A stretch of DNA of 64,000 bases, from NCBI GenBank assembly GCA_951812925.1, contig OX638372.1:53752028-53816027 (forward strand). Reading direction: 5' to 3'. Made by a program: the position numbers and the translations under genes. This document shows, piece after piece, positions 11,705 to 24,851 of this stretch (positions are counted from its first letter, which is position 1; the number at the start of each line of letters is the position of its first letter). A model generated the notes under the pieces. It did not search any database and was not told where the DNA came from. It saw nothing but the letters and a program-made list of their open reading frames with translations. This DNA comes from Calliopum simillimum. Its lineage: Eukaryota; Arthropoda; Insecta; Diptera; Lauxaniidae.

Positions 11705-13642
11705 ACTAGCCCAGGAAAATAAGAATTTTTCTGCGAAATAATTCTAAGTGAATTTTTTTCACCGGAATTATCTTTATTTATGCATGATGAATAAAGTGTG
11801 AAAAGTCCATTGCAAAGTCGTATGCGCATAAAAAGTTATTAAAGCTCAAAGGTCGCTAAAATCAGTTTTTTGCAAATATCTCGCCAATGCTAACTTGTAC
11901 AGAAAAATGTTGGTCTCCAATTTTGTAGCACAGGAAATTTCCTACAAAAGTACGTTAAAAGTATTTGCGTATGACTTCTAGTTTAGAAGATCACCCAATT
12001 TCTTGTAGAAGTTTATGGGGACTATGCTCCAGCTGAATCAAGCTGTCGTGAGTGGTTTAAAAGTGGTTATTTTGATGTCGAAGACAAAGAACGTCCTGGT
12101 CAGCACCAGCTAGGTGTGATCCATTATGAGCTGTTGCCAGGTGGCCAAACCATTAATACTCAATTCTATAGTCAACAATTGATCCAATTGAAGCAGAAAA
12201 TCCAGGCAGAGCGGCCAACGTATGCGACCAGACATGAGTCAATCATTTTCCACCACCTTAACGCTCGGCCACATATTGCTGCCCCAGTCAAAAATTACCT
12301 GGAAAACAACGGAAAACAACGGATGGGAAATTTTGCCTCACCCGCCTTATAGCCCAGACCTTGCACCATCAGACTACCATTTGTTCCGATCGATGCAGAA
12401 TGCCCTATCAGGAATACGCTTCACTTAAGTTCAAGATATCGAAAATTGGATAGATTCATTTTTGGCCGCCAAGCCGGCGCAATTTTTTTGGGATGGAATT
12501 CATAAATTGCCTGAAAGATGGAGAAATGTTGTAGCTTCCAATGGACAATACTTTGAATAAAATATATTGTAACATTTTTCCACAATAAAGCATCAAATTT
12601 CGCTAAAAAATTCCGGTTTTTAAGTTGTACACCCAATATTAAAATATCTTACTTTTTAAATTGCAATTACTCTTCAATGAGAGTCGCACCAACAAAATTG
12701 AAACACCGTTTAAAAGCGAATTTGATTTTCTGTACTCATTTATTTTTTTCGAACAACCCATGGCCTTAAAGATATTCGTGAAAAACCGTTAAGACCTCAA
12801 AAATACTGGTTTTTGAAGGATATTTCCGAAACGAAGGGTCATATCATAAAAAGTTGAGCGCCAATTTTGTAAAAAATTGCAAGATCTACAAAAAGTATGC
12901 GATATGTGTACACATAGATGTAATCGTTTAGAAGATATTCCAAAAAAACCCTTAAAATGCCAAAAAACCGGTTTCTATTGGATATATTCTATACGGTTAC
13001 TTCTATGTGTACACATTTTGCTTATTTTTTGTAGATCTTGTAATTTTCTACAAAATTGGTCCCATTACTTTTTATCGTAGTACTTACCAATTCGGAGATA
13101 TCCTTAAAAACCAGTAATTTCGAAACCTTAACGGTTATTCAAGAATATTTCTAAGGTCATGAGCTGTTCGAAAAAAAAAATTTTCTACGTTATATAGAAA
13201 ATTAAATTATCTTTCAAACGGCATTTTAATTTTGTTTGTACGACTTCTCACTGAAGAGTTATTGCAATTTAAAAAGTAAGATATTTTGATACGAACTCAT
13301 AGGTAGTATTTCATATCATAACTGTTAACAACTTTTTAAATTGGGTGATCTTCTAAACTAGAAGTCATACGCAAATACTTTTAACGTACTTTTGTAGGAA
13401 ATTTCCTGTGCTACAAAATTGGAGACAAAAATTTTTCTGTAAAAGTTAGCGTTAGCAAGATATTTGCGAAAAACTGATTTTAGCGACCTTTGAGCCTTAA
13501 TAACTTTTTATGCGCACACGACTTTGCAATGGACTTTTCATACTTTGTTTATCATGCATAAATAAAGATAATTCCGGTGAAAAAAATTCACTTGGAATTA
13601 TTTCGCACAGCAACTCTTTTTTCGTCTTATTTTCCTGGGCTA
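11705..13642. mobile_element. 1.9-kb foldback palindrome carrying a mariner insert
   Basis: The left arm (11705-12001 plus 12641-12943) pairs with the right arm (12978-13642) along almost its whole length, leaving a loop of about 34 bp at 12944-12977. Both outer ends read CTAGCCCAGGAAAATAAG-like inwards. The left arm is interrupted by a mariner remnant (12002-12640), and about 50 bp present in the right arm (about 13287-13337) are absent from the left at that junction. There is no transposase of its own. Confidence 0.8.
12002..12640 (+). pseudogene. Internally deleted mariner transposase, copy 1
   Basis: Tc1/mariner DDE transposases cut and paste DNA. Here an N-terminal piece (REWFKSGYFDVEDKERPGQ) jumps straight to the middle of the catalytic domain (LGVIHYELLPGGQTIN), so the region expected to hold the first catalytic Asp is missing. 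The second Asp motif, HHDNARPH in copy 2, reads HHLNARPH here, and an extra eight-base GGAAAACA block shifts the frame soon after. The D34D-type [13 protein letters not shown] motif then lies in another frame. The 3' end closes with AAGTTGTACACCCAA. It is plainly dead and sits inside a foldback arm. Confidence 0.85.
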
Positions 13643-13985
13643 TAAGTCTTTGAACCTCTCAATGTGAACCTATAATTTTTCATTATGTCATAGGTGTCAC
13701 ACTGGCTTGGAATATTTGTTTTATTCCATTCTAATATGAACAAGTTCTACTGAACAAATAAAAAATTCTAATGAAACTTAAGGGTTTTCGTTTCTCAAAA
13801 AGATTCTAAATTTTTTCTGCCTTCTTTCGAAATGACGCATATTTTCTGTTCTTTTCTAAAAAAACAAATCCGGAAAATGAAATTATTCGTTTCTTAAAAA
13901 TTCAAAATCAAAATAAAAAAGGCGCTGATTATAAATTTTGGATAAAAATTTTCCAAAACAAAATGGCGGAGAATTTCGAACTATA

Positions 13986-14967
13986 CAGGGTGTAATCGAT
14001 AAGGTAACGAAGCTTCTGGAAAGTGAAAGAGGAGGGTTAGACCAAAAAAAAATTTAACCTCAGGCATAGGGGGTCACAAATGTTCCCCTGAGGAGTTAAA
14101 GGGTTAAAACTGATTTCCTAACTTGTTTTACAAATAAAATTTTCTTGGGTCACCCTAAAGTTTTAGAGAAAAAACAAATTTTTTAGCTAATTGTATGAGC
14201 TTTCTAAATATGTATTTGGTTTATAGAGTTTAAAAGGATTGCGCAAAGTTCTGGTCCTTTGCTATTTTAATTTTTTATCCCCTATTTTTTGAATTTGGCG
14301 GCCAATTTAATATAAAAAAATGCTATTAACAAAACTTTTTATAATTTTTTTTTAGAATCCTCGTTAAATTTTCTTTAATTCGGTAACACATTTGTCAAAC
14401 CAGTTTTTTAGTTTGAGGACAGAAAAAAATACTTTTTAAGAACAATCCGTTTGAAGGCTCCGCTAGATAAATCGAACGAGCAGCGCGCGTCGTATGCAAC
14501 GCGTGTTTGTTACATAAAAGTATTTTTTCTGATCTCAAATCAAAAATTGATATGACAAATGTACTACCGAATTGAAGGAAATTTAACGAGGATTCCAAAA
14601 TAAATTATAAAAGAGTTCATCAATAGAACCTTTTTCATACTAAAATGGCCGCCAAAGTCAAAAAGTAGAAGAAAAAAATTTATATATCAACTTTAGAAAT
14701 CCAGAACATTGCGAAATCTTATCTCAAACTTTACAAACCAGATCCACTTTTAGAAAGCCCATATAATTAGCTTAAAGTTGCTTACAAGAAAGTTCTCTCT
14801 AAAACTTTAGGGTGACCCAAAGAATTTTTTCTGTAAAACAAGCCATAACGTCGGTCTTAACCATATTATTCCTCAATGGCACATTTTAGACCCCTTCAGG
14901 TGTAATTTTTTGTAGGTAGGTCTCATCCCAATCAGAAGCTTCGTAACCTTATCGATTAGGCCCTATT
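13986..14967. mobile_element. Foldback element of about 1.0 kb
   Basis: The arms, about 13986-14400 and 14560-14967, are inverted copies. The termini read AGGGTGTAATCGATAAGG and the inner arm carries TTGGCGGCCA. The centre, about 14400-14560, contains a GC-richer GCAGCGCGCGTCGTATGC stretch. A half copy (one arm only) is at 23760-24065. Confidence 0.75.
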
Positions 14968-14984
14968 TAGAAAGTGGGTGTATC

Positions 14985-15330
14985 CTTGATCTGATCACGC
15001 TCATTTTCACCTAAGAGCTAAATGCTATCTATTATATCTCAGATATTAATTATTATTGTTGTGATTGAAATATTTCCGAAGTTTCGTCAATAAAACCTAG
15101 ATGCTACTAATTATATTTCAAATATTAAATAGTATTGTTGTAATTGAAACATTCACGAAGCTATGGTGATTTAAAATTTTGAACTATATGAGAGGTGGGC
15201 GTCTCCTTGAGCCGACTAAGCTCATTTTTACCATATGGCTAAATGCATCCAATACTATATCAGATATCGATTTTTATTGCTGTACTTCAGATTGTTTTGC
15301 TATTACTAGCTTACGAAACTGTACTCCAGA
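14985..15330. repeat. Two-copy degenerate tandem repeat
   Basis: The block GAGCTAAATGCTATCTATTATATCTCAGATATTAATTA is echoed near 15090-15130 and again near 15235-15275 with GTGGGTGT/GTGGGCGTCTCCTTGA leaders. It resembles the GTGGGCG-type repeats elsewhere in the window. Confidence 0.45.
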
Positions 15331-17260
15331 ATGAAGTGTGAAAGGGGTGGCTGATAATTTCACAGAACCTTGATTAAACACTTAAATGATCGAGCTATTA
15401 CAACTCCATAACTCCAAAAAACAGAATGAAAAATTCGAAAATCTGGGAAATAAAATTAGCGATTTTTTATGAAGATCCGGATTTTCTTCTTAAACTAATA
15501 TCTAAATATAGTATGCAGAATTTCAGTAAATGGACCAAATAAAACTTACTATGAGTTTTAGGAGTTAGGACCATATGGTTTTAAAGGTATACTTATTCGA
15601 ACTTTAACATTTTTGTGGAGATTTTTGGAAGATATTCACATTTTCTGAACTCATCAAATTCAAGAAGCGAAAACCATGAAATCGTAATATTTGTTGCTAT
15701 TTTTTTTGGAATTAAAATGAAGAAATGTTCCTTACTGCAGTTTTAAAAATTCTAAAGCGGTATAATAACTTTTCGTTACTTATGCGGAATAAGTCTTCAG
15801 CTTGTTATTATTATCATAGCCATTCTTGTACGTATGTAAACTCGTAACTGTAATTACTATCTAATTACATTTACTTGCGTTGTTATGAATTGAAGAAAGA
15901 AAGTAAGAAAAAAGACAATACTTTCATTCCGTTTTCATCTTATTCACACAATTAACATTATAATAATTTAATTATGTCTTTTTATATCATACGTACGGAA
16001 GCAAACAATGGTACATTATTTGTAATTTTTATTGCTATTTGTAGGTACACTTTTTGCATTATTATCTTATTATAAATCCAGCATATTTTTTAACACGATT
16101 TGTCTCTATGAAGGCCGCCACAGATAGTGGTGCTCATGCGCAGCCACCGTTGTGTAATGTGCATTTATTGTACGAGTTTGTACCAGCGTGTTATTATTAA
16201 GTGAAATGTCTCAGTAATTTCACTTTCCTTGAGAAAACAATTTTCACACTATAAAATTTTTATAGGATGTAATTTGCTAAATATAATCCATCATAATGAT
16301 ATACATACGTCATTGGTTCTACTCATAATCTATGGTATTTCTTTCATCATATTTGTTTCTTCGGGAAACGTATGCTAACGCGAGGGAAATTGGGGGAAAC
16401 TTTATTTTACCTACGTAAAAAAAAAACTTGGGGGAATGCGCGGAAATAAAATAACGACAGTTTCAAAAAACATTAACTTTATAGTCCGGAGTACAATTCA
16501 GTATTGAGGTTAAGTCCTAAAACTAATGCTAAGAGAGAGCGCCCAACCGTCAGTGTTGCCGTCGTCGGTCAAACTTGACGAAGTCTCAAGTATGTTTAGT
16601 CGTGGCGCAACCAATATTTATGACAAATAAATTGTTAAATATTTCACATTGTAGGTAAAACATTTGGTTCTTTATGTCGCACAGTGGTCTGTGGGAGAGT
16701 GCTAACCGGTCATAAGTCTGAAATTTTATGAGTCCAAATAATAGTATTATTGCACAAATTTAAAGTAAGAAATCTAGTTAACTATTTCAAGTACAAAGAC
16801 ACCAAGAAATAATACCATTTCTGTGCTTTTGCTTATTGGACTTAATGAATTCAGAAAATGTAAATTTTTTCCAAAAATCTCTTAGAAAGTTTTTAAGTTT
16901 AAATGATCTAGTACCTGGAGACCGATCCCTGCTCGGTCAACAATCTAATCTTATTATTTTAGTTGATGATATTATTCATAGCTACTTTTTGTGATGGAAT
17001 TCGTACCTTTTCACCTCCAATGTTCATGCTTTCAAAATGATAAATTAACCGATGAGAATAATAATAAGAAAATATTTGGAAAGTGTGGAATGGTATAGAA
17101 AAATATCAAAAAATTAAATAAATGGGATATGGCAGGCATCCAAAATATTTCGTCTATTGTATTGGGGCTGAAATATCATATCTTCAAAAGATCTTACCTC
17201 GGAAAGTAAAAGACCTATTGGAAAAGTTTTGATAAGGAAGAGTGTGGCTATTCAACGCCA
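15331..17260. other. Intronic stretch without identified genes
   Basis: Read on both strands, this has no exon with matching splice sites and no long frame. A somewhat GC-richer part at 16500-16620 (AGAGAGAGCGCCCAACCGTC) could be regulatory, but nothing in it decides that. Confidence 0.4.
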
Positions 17261-17299
17261 TTAATAAAAAAGGTTTTCACCTTTTCTTGTAGACACGCA

Positions 17300-19080
17300 G
17301 TTAAGACTGAACACAGCGTTTTCTTCAACTTCAAGCAAAGATATTTCAAAACCCTGCAGGTATAATGATAGTTTTGCTGATGAAGACGGATTCAGCGTCA
17401 AAAAGTACATAAGACTGCATATTAAAAATAAGAAGTTCATTCCATTCTTTTTTTGTGCCTGAGTTACTACTATAACTAAAATTTTTATTTTGGTAAAAAG
17501 TGGTCGTGGCAATTGTTGAACGAATCCCACTTTTCGTTATGCTTAAGATACTCATGATCCAGATCCGCATACCAAATTTCATCAAAATACGTTGTAGCAT
17601 TTGCGAGAAATAGCATTTTATTTGTTTTACTTGTATGGGAGGTTCGACGCGCACCAGCGATATATTGCCCATTTTCAGGTCGTAGGTGCCTAATAAAAAG
17701 GAGACTCCCTACAGTTAAATTTACGAAGATTGCTTTTGTATTTTTTTTTTGTAGCGTATTATATTTTTGTAGGCGGTGCCACGCCTTTCAGTGAGTTTTT
17801 CCAATAAAACGGCATATCGCATATTATTCCTTGTTTTTAAGGGTAACACCTCTTAAATTTTCATTAAAATTAATGGAGTCGTTTTCGAATAATATCGAAT
17901 CAAAATTTTGAATGGTTAAAAAGTGGGCCTGGCACTTTCTCGGTATCACCCACTTTTGTTTATATAAAAGGCATTTGCCAGCAATAGCTGTGTACCAAAT
18001 TCCATCAAAATATGTTGTACCATTTGCGTGAGATAACATTTAACGTGTTTTACTTGTATGGGAGATTCCACGCCCATAGGCGATATTTTCTCTACTTTCA
18101 GTTCGTAATGGTGCCTAATAGCAAGTAGACTACCTTACGTTAAATTCAGAAAGATTGCTTTAGTAGTTTTCTTTTTAAAGCGTATTATATTTCTGTGGGC
18201 GGTGCCACGCCCTTCATCGAGTTTTTCCAATATAACAGCATATCACATATTAACACTTGTTTTCAAGGGTACAATCTCTTAAATTTTCATTAAAATTGTT
18301 GGAGTCGTTTTCGAGTAATATTAAATCAAAATTTTCAACGGCTAAAAAGGGGGCGTGGTACTTCTTCGATACCGCCCACTTTTCGGTTATTATAAGGCAT
18401 TAATAAGCAGTACCTACATACCAAATATCATTAAAATATCTTGTAACATTTGCGAAAAATAGCATTTAACGTATTTGGCTTGTATGGGAGGTTCCACGCG
18501 CAATGGCAATATTTCGCCCACTTTCAGAACAGAGATGCCTTTTTGCAATTACGCACCTCACAGTTAATTTCAGAATGTTTGCTTTATTAGTTTTCTTTTT
18601 ATACCGTTTTATATTTTTGTGGGCGGTGCCACGCCCTTCAACGAGTTTTCCCAATATAACGGCATATCACATATTAATCCTTGTTTGCAGAGGTAACATC
18701 TCCTAAATTTTCATCAAAATTGTTGGAGTCGTTTTCGAGTAATATTGAATCAAAATTTTCAAGGGCTGAAAAGTGGGCGTGGCACTTCTTCGATCCAGTT
18801 CACTTTTTGTCCGTTACGAGGTATTATTAACCCGTACCCGCTCACCAAATTTCATCCAAATACCTTGTATAATTTGCGAGTTATTACTAAATCAAATTTA
18901 AAATTTAAGGCTGTGCCACGCCCTCTGGTGAGCATTTACAAAGTTCAAACCTAGCTCATTCTTCATTGTAAGCTAATATCTAACACTAGTCTAAGTTTCA
19001 TTAAAATCGCTGTAGCCGTTTTCGAGAAAAAATATTGGCACAGAAATAAGTACAAAGAAACATACAATTTTATCTCGTAT
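17300..19080. repeat. Tandem array of a ~425-bp unit
   Basis: TTGTATGGGAGGTTC-like blocks recur at about 17632, 18054 and 18481, and GTGGGCGGTGCCACGCC blocks at about 17771, 18198 and 18618, giving a period of 420-427 bp. A shorter fourth partial unit runs to about 18960 (GCTGTGCCACGCCCTCTGGT). The shared vocabulary (GCCACGCC, TTTTCGAGTAATAT) links it to the DINE-like elements. The open frames inside are repeats, not genes. Confidence 0.75.
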
Positions 19081-19232
19081 AAGAAGAGAAGATTTCAACT
19101 CCATACAAACAAAACAGCTATTGTTGCTCTTTCGAGCAATGATATCTGGAGAACTAGAGTCACTTTAGACAAACAAATCATATCATAAGTATTTAATTAC
19201 TTCAGTGAATATGGATTAACTCAAGAAACTAA

Positions 19233-19365
19233 TGCCGCAAAAAAAAACCAGAAATCAGTACTTCTTACGGAGTTAAAAAACCATTATGTTGATTACTAAT
19301 GCCGCAAAAAAAATCAGAAATCAGTACTTCTTATGGAGTTAAAAAACCATTATGTTGATTACTCG
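19233..19365. repeat. 65-bp direct tandem duplication
   Basis: The sequence from AATGCCGCAAAAAAA to GTTGATTACT occurs twice head to tail (starting near 19230 and 19296) with three or four differences. Confidence 0.85.
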
Positions 19366-19418
19366 GAAAGTAAGGATCTAATCGGAATAGTTAAAATCTA
19401 AGGTTTAATCAGGAAGGT

Positions 19419-20030
19419 TACGCACATTGGTCCCAAAGTGTGTTTTTTATATCAAAATTTTTTGCCCGCTTGGGGACGCACTGCACAAAGATTTCAATGA
19501 TGGGGCAACGGGCAACGGATCTACCCATCAAAAAAATCAGTTCAGTGTTTCCCAAGTTATTAACATTTTTATTATCTCGGACGAGGCCGAAGGGTTTTTG
19601 AAAAAATTGTATAACAGGACTTTACTAGGCAACATACCTATCAACAAAAAAAAACATTACTTAAATCGGAACAATGGTTTTTGAGTTATTAATGTTTTTA
19701 ATATACCTGACGAAGCCGAAGCAATTTTGAAAAAATAAGTTATCAAAGACCTCAACGGACAACGTATCTACCCATTAAAAAAAAAAATCGGATGATTGGT
19801 TTTCGAATAGTAGAATTCTGAAAATTTTCCGTTTTCGATTTTTCGAGTTTGAGCCCACAGAAAAGAGGTCGAAACTGTTTTTTTTTTCAGAAAACGGTGG
19901 CTTAATTTTGTCCTTGCTCAATTACCTATAAGACCCCATCATTAAAATCTTTGTACAGTGCGTCCCCAAGCGGGCAAACAATTTTGATATAAAAAACACA
20001 CTTTGGGACCACTGCGTTACTCCTATTCGA
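19419..20030. mobile_element. Foldback element of about 0.6 kb
   Basis: The arms, about 19419-19515 and 19930-20030, pair (GTCCCAAAGTGTGTTTTTTA, GCCCGCTTGGGGACGCACTG). The centre carries two diverged direct copies, near 19535 and 19675, of ATTAA(C/T)(A/G)TTTTTA followed by CGA(G/A)GCCGAAG. No real coding. Confidence 0.75.
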
Positions 20031-20520
20031 TTTTATTAACAAAAATTTATTACAGTCTTCTGTAAGTATTATACTACTTCAAATATGCCTCTTAACAGCT
20101 ATTTTTGCAGTTTTGGACAAGGATTTTTTATTTTCAGACTGCGAAACCCAATGCCGCAAATTCAGTGTTGCCCCATATAGTATTTGATACCTGAGATATA
20201 ATAAGTAGCATCAGGCATCATGAGTTAAAAATGGGCGTGATCCGATCAAAGACAAGCTCATTTTCCATGCAGTCCGAAATTATCCGCTATTTCGAATCAT
20301 CGAGCTTAAAACCCACTAGCCAAAACTTTGTTTTGATGTTATGGGTTTTCCAAAAAGTTGATTCTGAATTCGGAATCAGCGACCGCAATAAAGCTCTTTG
20401 CCACAATTTTGTCGTGATATAATAATTTTTTGAGAAAATTGTCCGCCATTTCGGATCTGCCATTTTGTTTTCATCATGTTGGAATCAGCGACCTTCAAAT
20501 CCCTCCTAAAAGATGATATT

Positions 20521-21175
20521 TATACCCTACACGCTGGGTATATTCACTTTGTCCTTCCGTTTTTTAACGCAAAGAAGGAGGCGTACCAGGTATAGAAAAG
20601 TATATAAGTGACTTCTTGATCAGCGTCACCTTTTGAGTCGATACAGCCATGTCCGTCCGTCTGTCTGTCTGGCTGGCTGGGTGTCTGACTGGCTCGGTGT
20701 CTGGCTGGCTGGGTATCTGTCTGTGGAAATATTTTTCACGGGAAAGTAAGCAAGATAATACAATGAAATTTGGCACAGTGGCACACAAGGAAAGTAAGTA
20801 CAATCTCTGAGCAAAAACTAGGTCGAGGTATTGGCACCCCTATATAAACAAAAATTTTAAAATGCTGTGCTGTAAGCGGTTTTTGAGATAACCTAACCGA
20901 TTTTCACTCAGACACTAAAGACAATAAAAGCAAGTTTTGATCAAAAATTAGGTAAGGTCGGAGTATAGGGCGTGGCACCTCCCATATAAGCAAAAGTTTC
21001 AAAATGCTATACTGTAAGCGTTTTTCAAGATAATGAAACCAAATTTCGCACATATACGTGGAATAGTTAGTGCAAGATCTAACCCAAACCTAAGTGAGTT
21101 TAGTCAAGAGGGTGTGGCACCTCCCCTACAAGCCAAATTTTCAATATACTGCAGTGTAGGGTATATTATTTTAGG
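20521..21175 (-). mobile_element. DINE-like element
   Basis: It starts with the GGGTATATTCACTTTGTCC block and AGGAGGCGTACCAG, and has a degenerate GTCT/GGCT microsatellite at 20650-20725. Then follow two or three diverged tandem units with GGCACCCC/GTGGCACCTCCCATAT and CAAAATGCTATACTGTAAG. It is the inverted equivalent of the copies at 24.1 and 27.4 kb. Confidence 0.65.
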
Positions 21176-22840
21176 CCATGCCATTATTTAACATCCTTAC
21201 TAGCTTTTTTTTTAAATTTCATATTTTTGTTCCTAGTTTTACGAAAATACACAGGGAGAAAATAAAAGAACATTACAACTTCGCACATATGGGCAATCTA
21301 ATATGCATATTTCTGGTCATATAAACAGAAAATTGTATTTCAGTCTATGATGTTTTTGCCACGCCCACCATGATGCTAAAAATTTAAATTACAACTTAAA
21401 CCATTTTTGCTTAGTTGCTCTCTCTTTAGATTTTCTACAAATACAGATGACACAAAGGTCTCTTAAAAATGAACTCTAGACTATAGACAGCTTTTTCCAA
21501 CAATTATCATGGCTACATATACAACCACATATGTACATATGTAGTTGATGCTAATTTTTTTAATAGTTCATTAAGTTAACGAGCATTAATATATAATTTG
21601 TTTCTACACAAAATATGTTAAACAATTTAACACTGAAAATAAATTTTTATTTTTATGAATTTGAAATTCCATAAAGAAACATCACTTTAGAATATTATAA
21701 TAAATTTGCAGTATTTATTGCATGCAGCATATGATAAATCAAAAAAGATGAAGAAAACAATTTTACTTACGTACTACGTAAGGTGAATATAAGTCTATTT
21801 ACTTTATTTAACCGCAAAAACGATTGCGCAGTTGGCCTAGATCTCACGATGATTGTGGCTCAGATGAGTTGAATGCAAATACACAATATAAGAAAACATA
21901 AGGCCAGATACATAAACCTCTAACCTCAGTCAGCACTAGCTTACTGCATGCAGTATGTAGTCAGTGGAGACTTTACGTTACAATACAAACCCGAAGCACT
22001 TTGCTCACAGACCTGTTTTTAATATTTGCTACATTTGACACGAAAGAATTGAAAAGACAAAAAAAAAAAAAAAATTGTAATAAAAGAAAATACCAAACGT
22101 CTACGCGTCCAGTTAAGTAATTGACAAAAGCACCGCCCCACTACTACCTCTTCGCAAAACTTTGCACAAATTTTTCTTTTACTGAGTCACGTTTCAGCCC
22201 CGAAAAAGCGAATTTTGACTATGAGTAAATTCTAACAAAGCTGTATTTTGTGGATATCCTTGCTTTAATGTCCTAGGCATATCGTAAAATGTTCCTTGAT
22301 TTTTAATAATGATGCTTTGTTTTCAGTGTGTGGGCGGGGGTGTAGTTATGGGATGTGCTCAGGCTGCTCCGAAATTAACAGTATGATTAACGTTTATTTC
22401 GTGATTTTGACATGTGTACTAGAAAGGAAGAGCTTTTCGGTCTCCCCCAATCCAAAGTCAGAATTTTGAAACTCTTCTTAATTTTGTTTCTGTGATTTTT
22501 TGCATGTTTTACAGAGTTTCAAAAATAGCGAAAACTTTTTGGAAGTAAGTATATCTCAAAATCCTTACATGATAGAGCAATTCTGTGGTCGGATTCAACT
22601 TCGAAAAATACATCGAAAATTGCTTTTCCTATTTTAAGATTTTTTCTTTTCTTTTTGTATGCTATTGAAGTTCGTATGCTATATTGTCGGTTTAATCGCA
22701 AGAAAGTGTTATTTCGATTTTAATTTTCATATATTTCGAATCAGGACAAGTCCACGAATAAAACGCCGTCGAAATACTTCAGTGATAAAATTTCAAGGTT
22801 GTTCCTATCTTCCCGGGAAGTGTAAGTACCAACAACTAAG
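21176..22840. other. Intronic stretch, mostly unassigned
   Basis: A 15-bp palindrome, TTACGTACTACGTAA, lies near 21768. Near 22570-22615, GATAGAGCAATTCTGTGGTC and AAATACATCGAAAATTGC resemble sequence in the foldbacks at 9750 and 44890, so a repeat remnant is present. No exon was recognised. Confidence 0.4.
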
Positions 22841-22849
22841 CTTATAGGT

Positions 22850-23420
22850 ATGAACCCAAGTAACAAGAAAAAAATGTTGCCAGAATCTACGGTGGTCCAT
22901 TCCAGTCCAAACATGGCTTTCCGTTCTCGGTTTTTATAACTGTTTATGGGTAAATGTCATCTCTAAATTACAGCTCTTAGTTTGATTTTTTTCAGGATCA
23001 TGAGTCATTCCTTTTTAAAAGTGAAAAAATCACTGTTTTGTATAAAGTATTTTGTATAAAGCTATATAGCAAAATAGTAAAATTAATTTTTGCCATTGCA
23101 GACGGATAGCCAAAACTACCTTCAAAAAGCCGTACTTTAATCATTTTTTTAAAAATATGGAAGGAAAGTATTGCCTGTTTATAAGACTTTAAAAAGAGAT
23201 TATCTCTCAATAATATACATATGTCATTTCCGGAGCGAAAAATAAAAAAGTTAAAACATTATTACTATCATCAATTAAGAAAACTTCGAGCCCTCTGGGA
23301 TCAAGATCGGATGAAAAATAAATGTTCTATACTGGATTTAGTGAATGAACCTACTTAATTGCTGCCTTCTAAGATTAACAGAACAAGTTTAACATTTGTT
23401 CATAAGTCTTAATCTTCAAT
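22850..23420 (+). repeat. Dispersed repeat shared with 30715-31310
   Basis: Shared blocks include AAGTAACAAGAAA, GCGGTGGTCCAT-like, GAAAAAATCACTGTTTTG, AGCTATATA(G/A)CAAAA and the final TAGTGAAT(G/A)AACC. The 30.7-kb copy lies inside a foldback element. Confidence 0.6.
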
Positions 23421-23554
23421 TTGCTTTTATTCAAAAGATCATAACTTTGGAATTTTAAGTTCAAGAGCAGATCTGCGTTGGAAAGGTCTTTTATATGGGT
23501 TAGTTACGAACAAATTGATCTGTTTTTATGCACATAGATATGATTTTAAGTTAA

Positions 23555-23686
23555 TCCCAGTGTGCCAAATGGTTCATATCTCCGCTTTTTTATCCGTTAC
23601 TGATCCGTTTGCGGGAGAAATTCCCAAAAAAAAAAAAAAAAAAACGGATAAAAAAGCGGAGATATGAACCGTTTGGTACACTGGGA
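23555..23686. mobile_element. Hairpin MITE of 132 bp
   Basis: The 44-bp arms (TCCCAGTGTGCCAAATGGTT and onward to TTTATCCGTT) are inverted with two differences. They are separated by about 40 bp including an A run of 18. There is no obvious target duplication. Confidence 0.8.
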
Positions 23687-23759
23687 TACTACATATAAGA
23701 CTCTTGAAGTAAAATATATGTAGATGCATATAAGAGTTATTTTTTAGAAAAACCCTCTA

Positions 23760-24065
23760 TGCAGGGTATATCGCATAAGGTTACGAAGCTTCTGCGAGGT
23801 GATACAGGAGGCTTAGACTAACAAAAAATTGCACCTGAGGTCTAAAATATACCCCTGATGAGTTAAAGTGTTAAAACTGATTTACTGACTTGTTTTACAA
23901 AAAAATATTATTGGGTCAGCCTAACGTTTTAGAGTAAACATTTTTATAAGAAGCTAATTGTATGAGCTTTCTAAGGGTGTTTTTGGTTTATAGGGTTTAA
24001 AAGGATTGCGAAAAGTTCTGGACCTTTAAAGTTGATATTTTAAACTTTTTTTCGTAATTTTTGAC
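23760..24065 (+). repeat. Single arm of the 13986-14967 foldback family
   Basis: Contains AAGGTTACGAAGCTTCTG, TGAGTTAAAG(T/G)GTTAAAACTGATTT and TTTGGCGGCCATTTTAGTAT in the same order as the left arm at 13986-14400. The sequence then passes directly into a DINE-like element, so the second arm is missing. Confidence 0.7.
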
Positions 24066-24845
24066 TTTGGCGGCCATTTTAGTATGTTTGGCCTGGCCAA
24101 ACATTAAATACCTTACACTGCAGTATTTCGAAAATTTTGCTTATATGAAAGGTGCCATGTTCTCTTGTACGAGTTCACCCGGTTTTTGCTCAGAGCTTAC
24201 ATATATAACCTTTAGTAATTGGGTGAAATTTAGTTGGATTATTATCTCATTTGGAAACTTTTGGTTGTATAGGAGGTGCCACGCCCTCTTGTCCGAGTTC
24301 ACCCAGTTTTTGCTCAGAGCGTGCATTTATAACTTTTAGTAATTGGGTGGAATTTTGTGGGATTATCTCAAAAAGCTCTTTCAGTATAGCATTTTGAAAA
24401 TTTTGCTTGTATGGGAGGTGCCACGCCCTCTTGTCTGATTTCACCCAGTTTTTGCTCAAAGCTTGCCCTTATAATTCCTAGTATTTATGTATATTTTGGT
24501 CGCATTGTCTTGAAAAATACTCCTAAGGTTGCATTTTTAATATATTTTTTGTATGGTCGGCAGGCGTGTGCATTGACCGATTTCGTTCATTTTCAATCCC
24601 TCGAGATAACTTCTACGGCAAAGCCACTGTACCAAATTTTATCGAAATATCTTGGTTAGTTTTCCCGTAAAAAATATTTCCATAGAGAGACAGGCACCCA
24701 GCTAGCCAGCCAGACGGACATGGCTATATCGACTGAGCAGGTGACGCTGATCAAGAATATATATACTTTTCTATATCTGCAACGCCTCTTTCTCTGCGTA
24801 ACAAATGAAAGGACAAAGTGAATATACCCTGAGTGTAGGGTATAA
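24066..24845 (+). mobile_element. DINE-like element with tandem GCCACGCC units
   Basis: Three diverged units of about 120-145 bp carry TATGGGAGGTGCCACGCCCT, (T/G)AGTTCACCCAGTTTTTGCTC and GGATTATCTCAAAAA. Then come GTCGGCAGGCGTGTGCATTG and the reversed terminal block (AGGTGACGCTGATCAAGAAT ... GTGAATATACCCTGAGTGTA). The microsatellite part is reduced to AGAGACAGGCACCCAG. Confidence 0.7.
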
Positions 24846-24851
24846 AAAAGT

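Noticed and set aside
17261..19080. Several open frames of 60-108 codons
   Set aside because: They recur with the 425-bp tandem unit and have no recognisable product.
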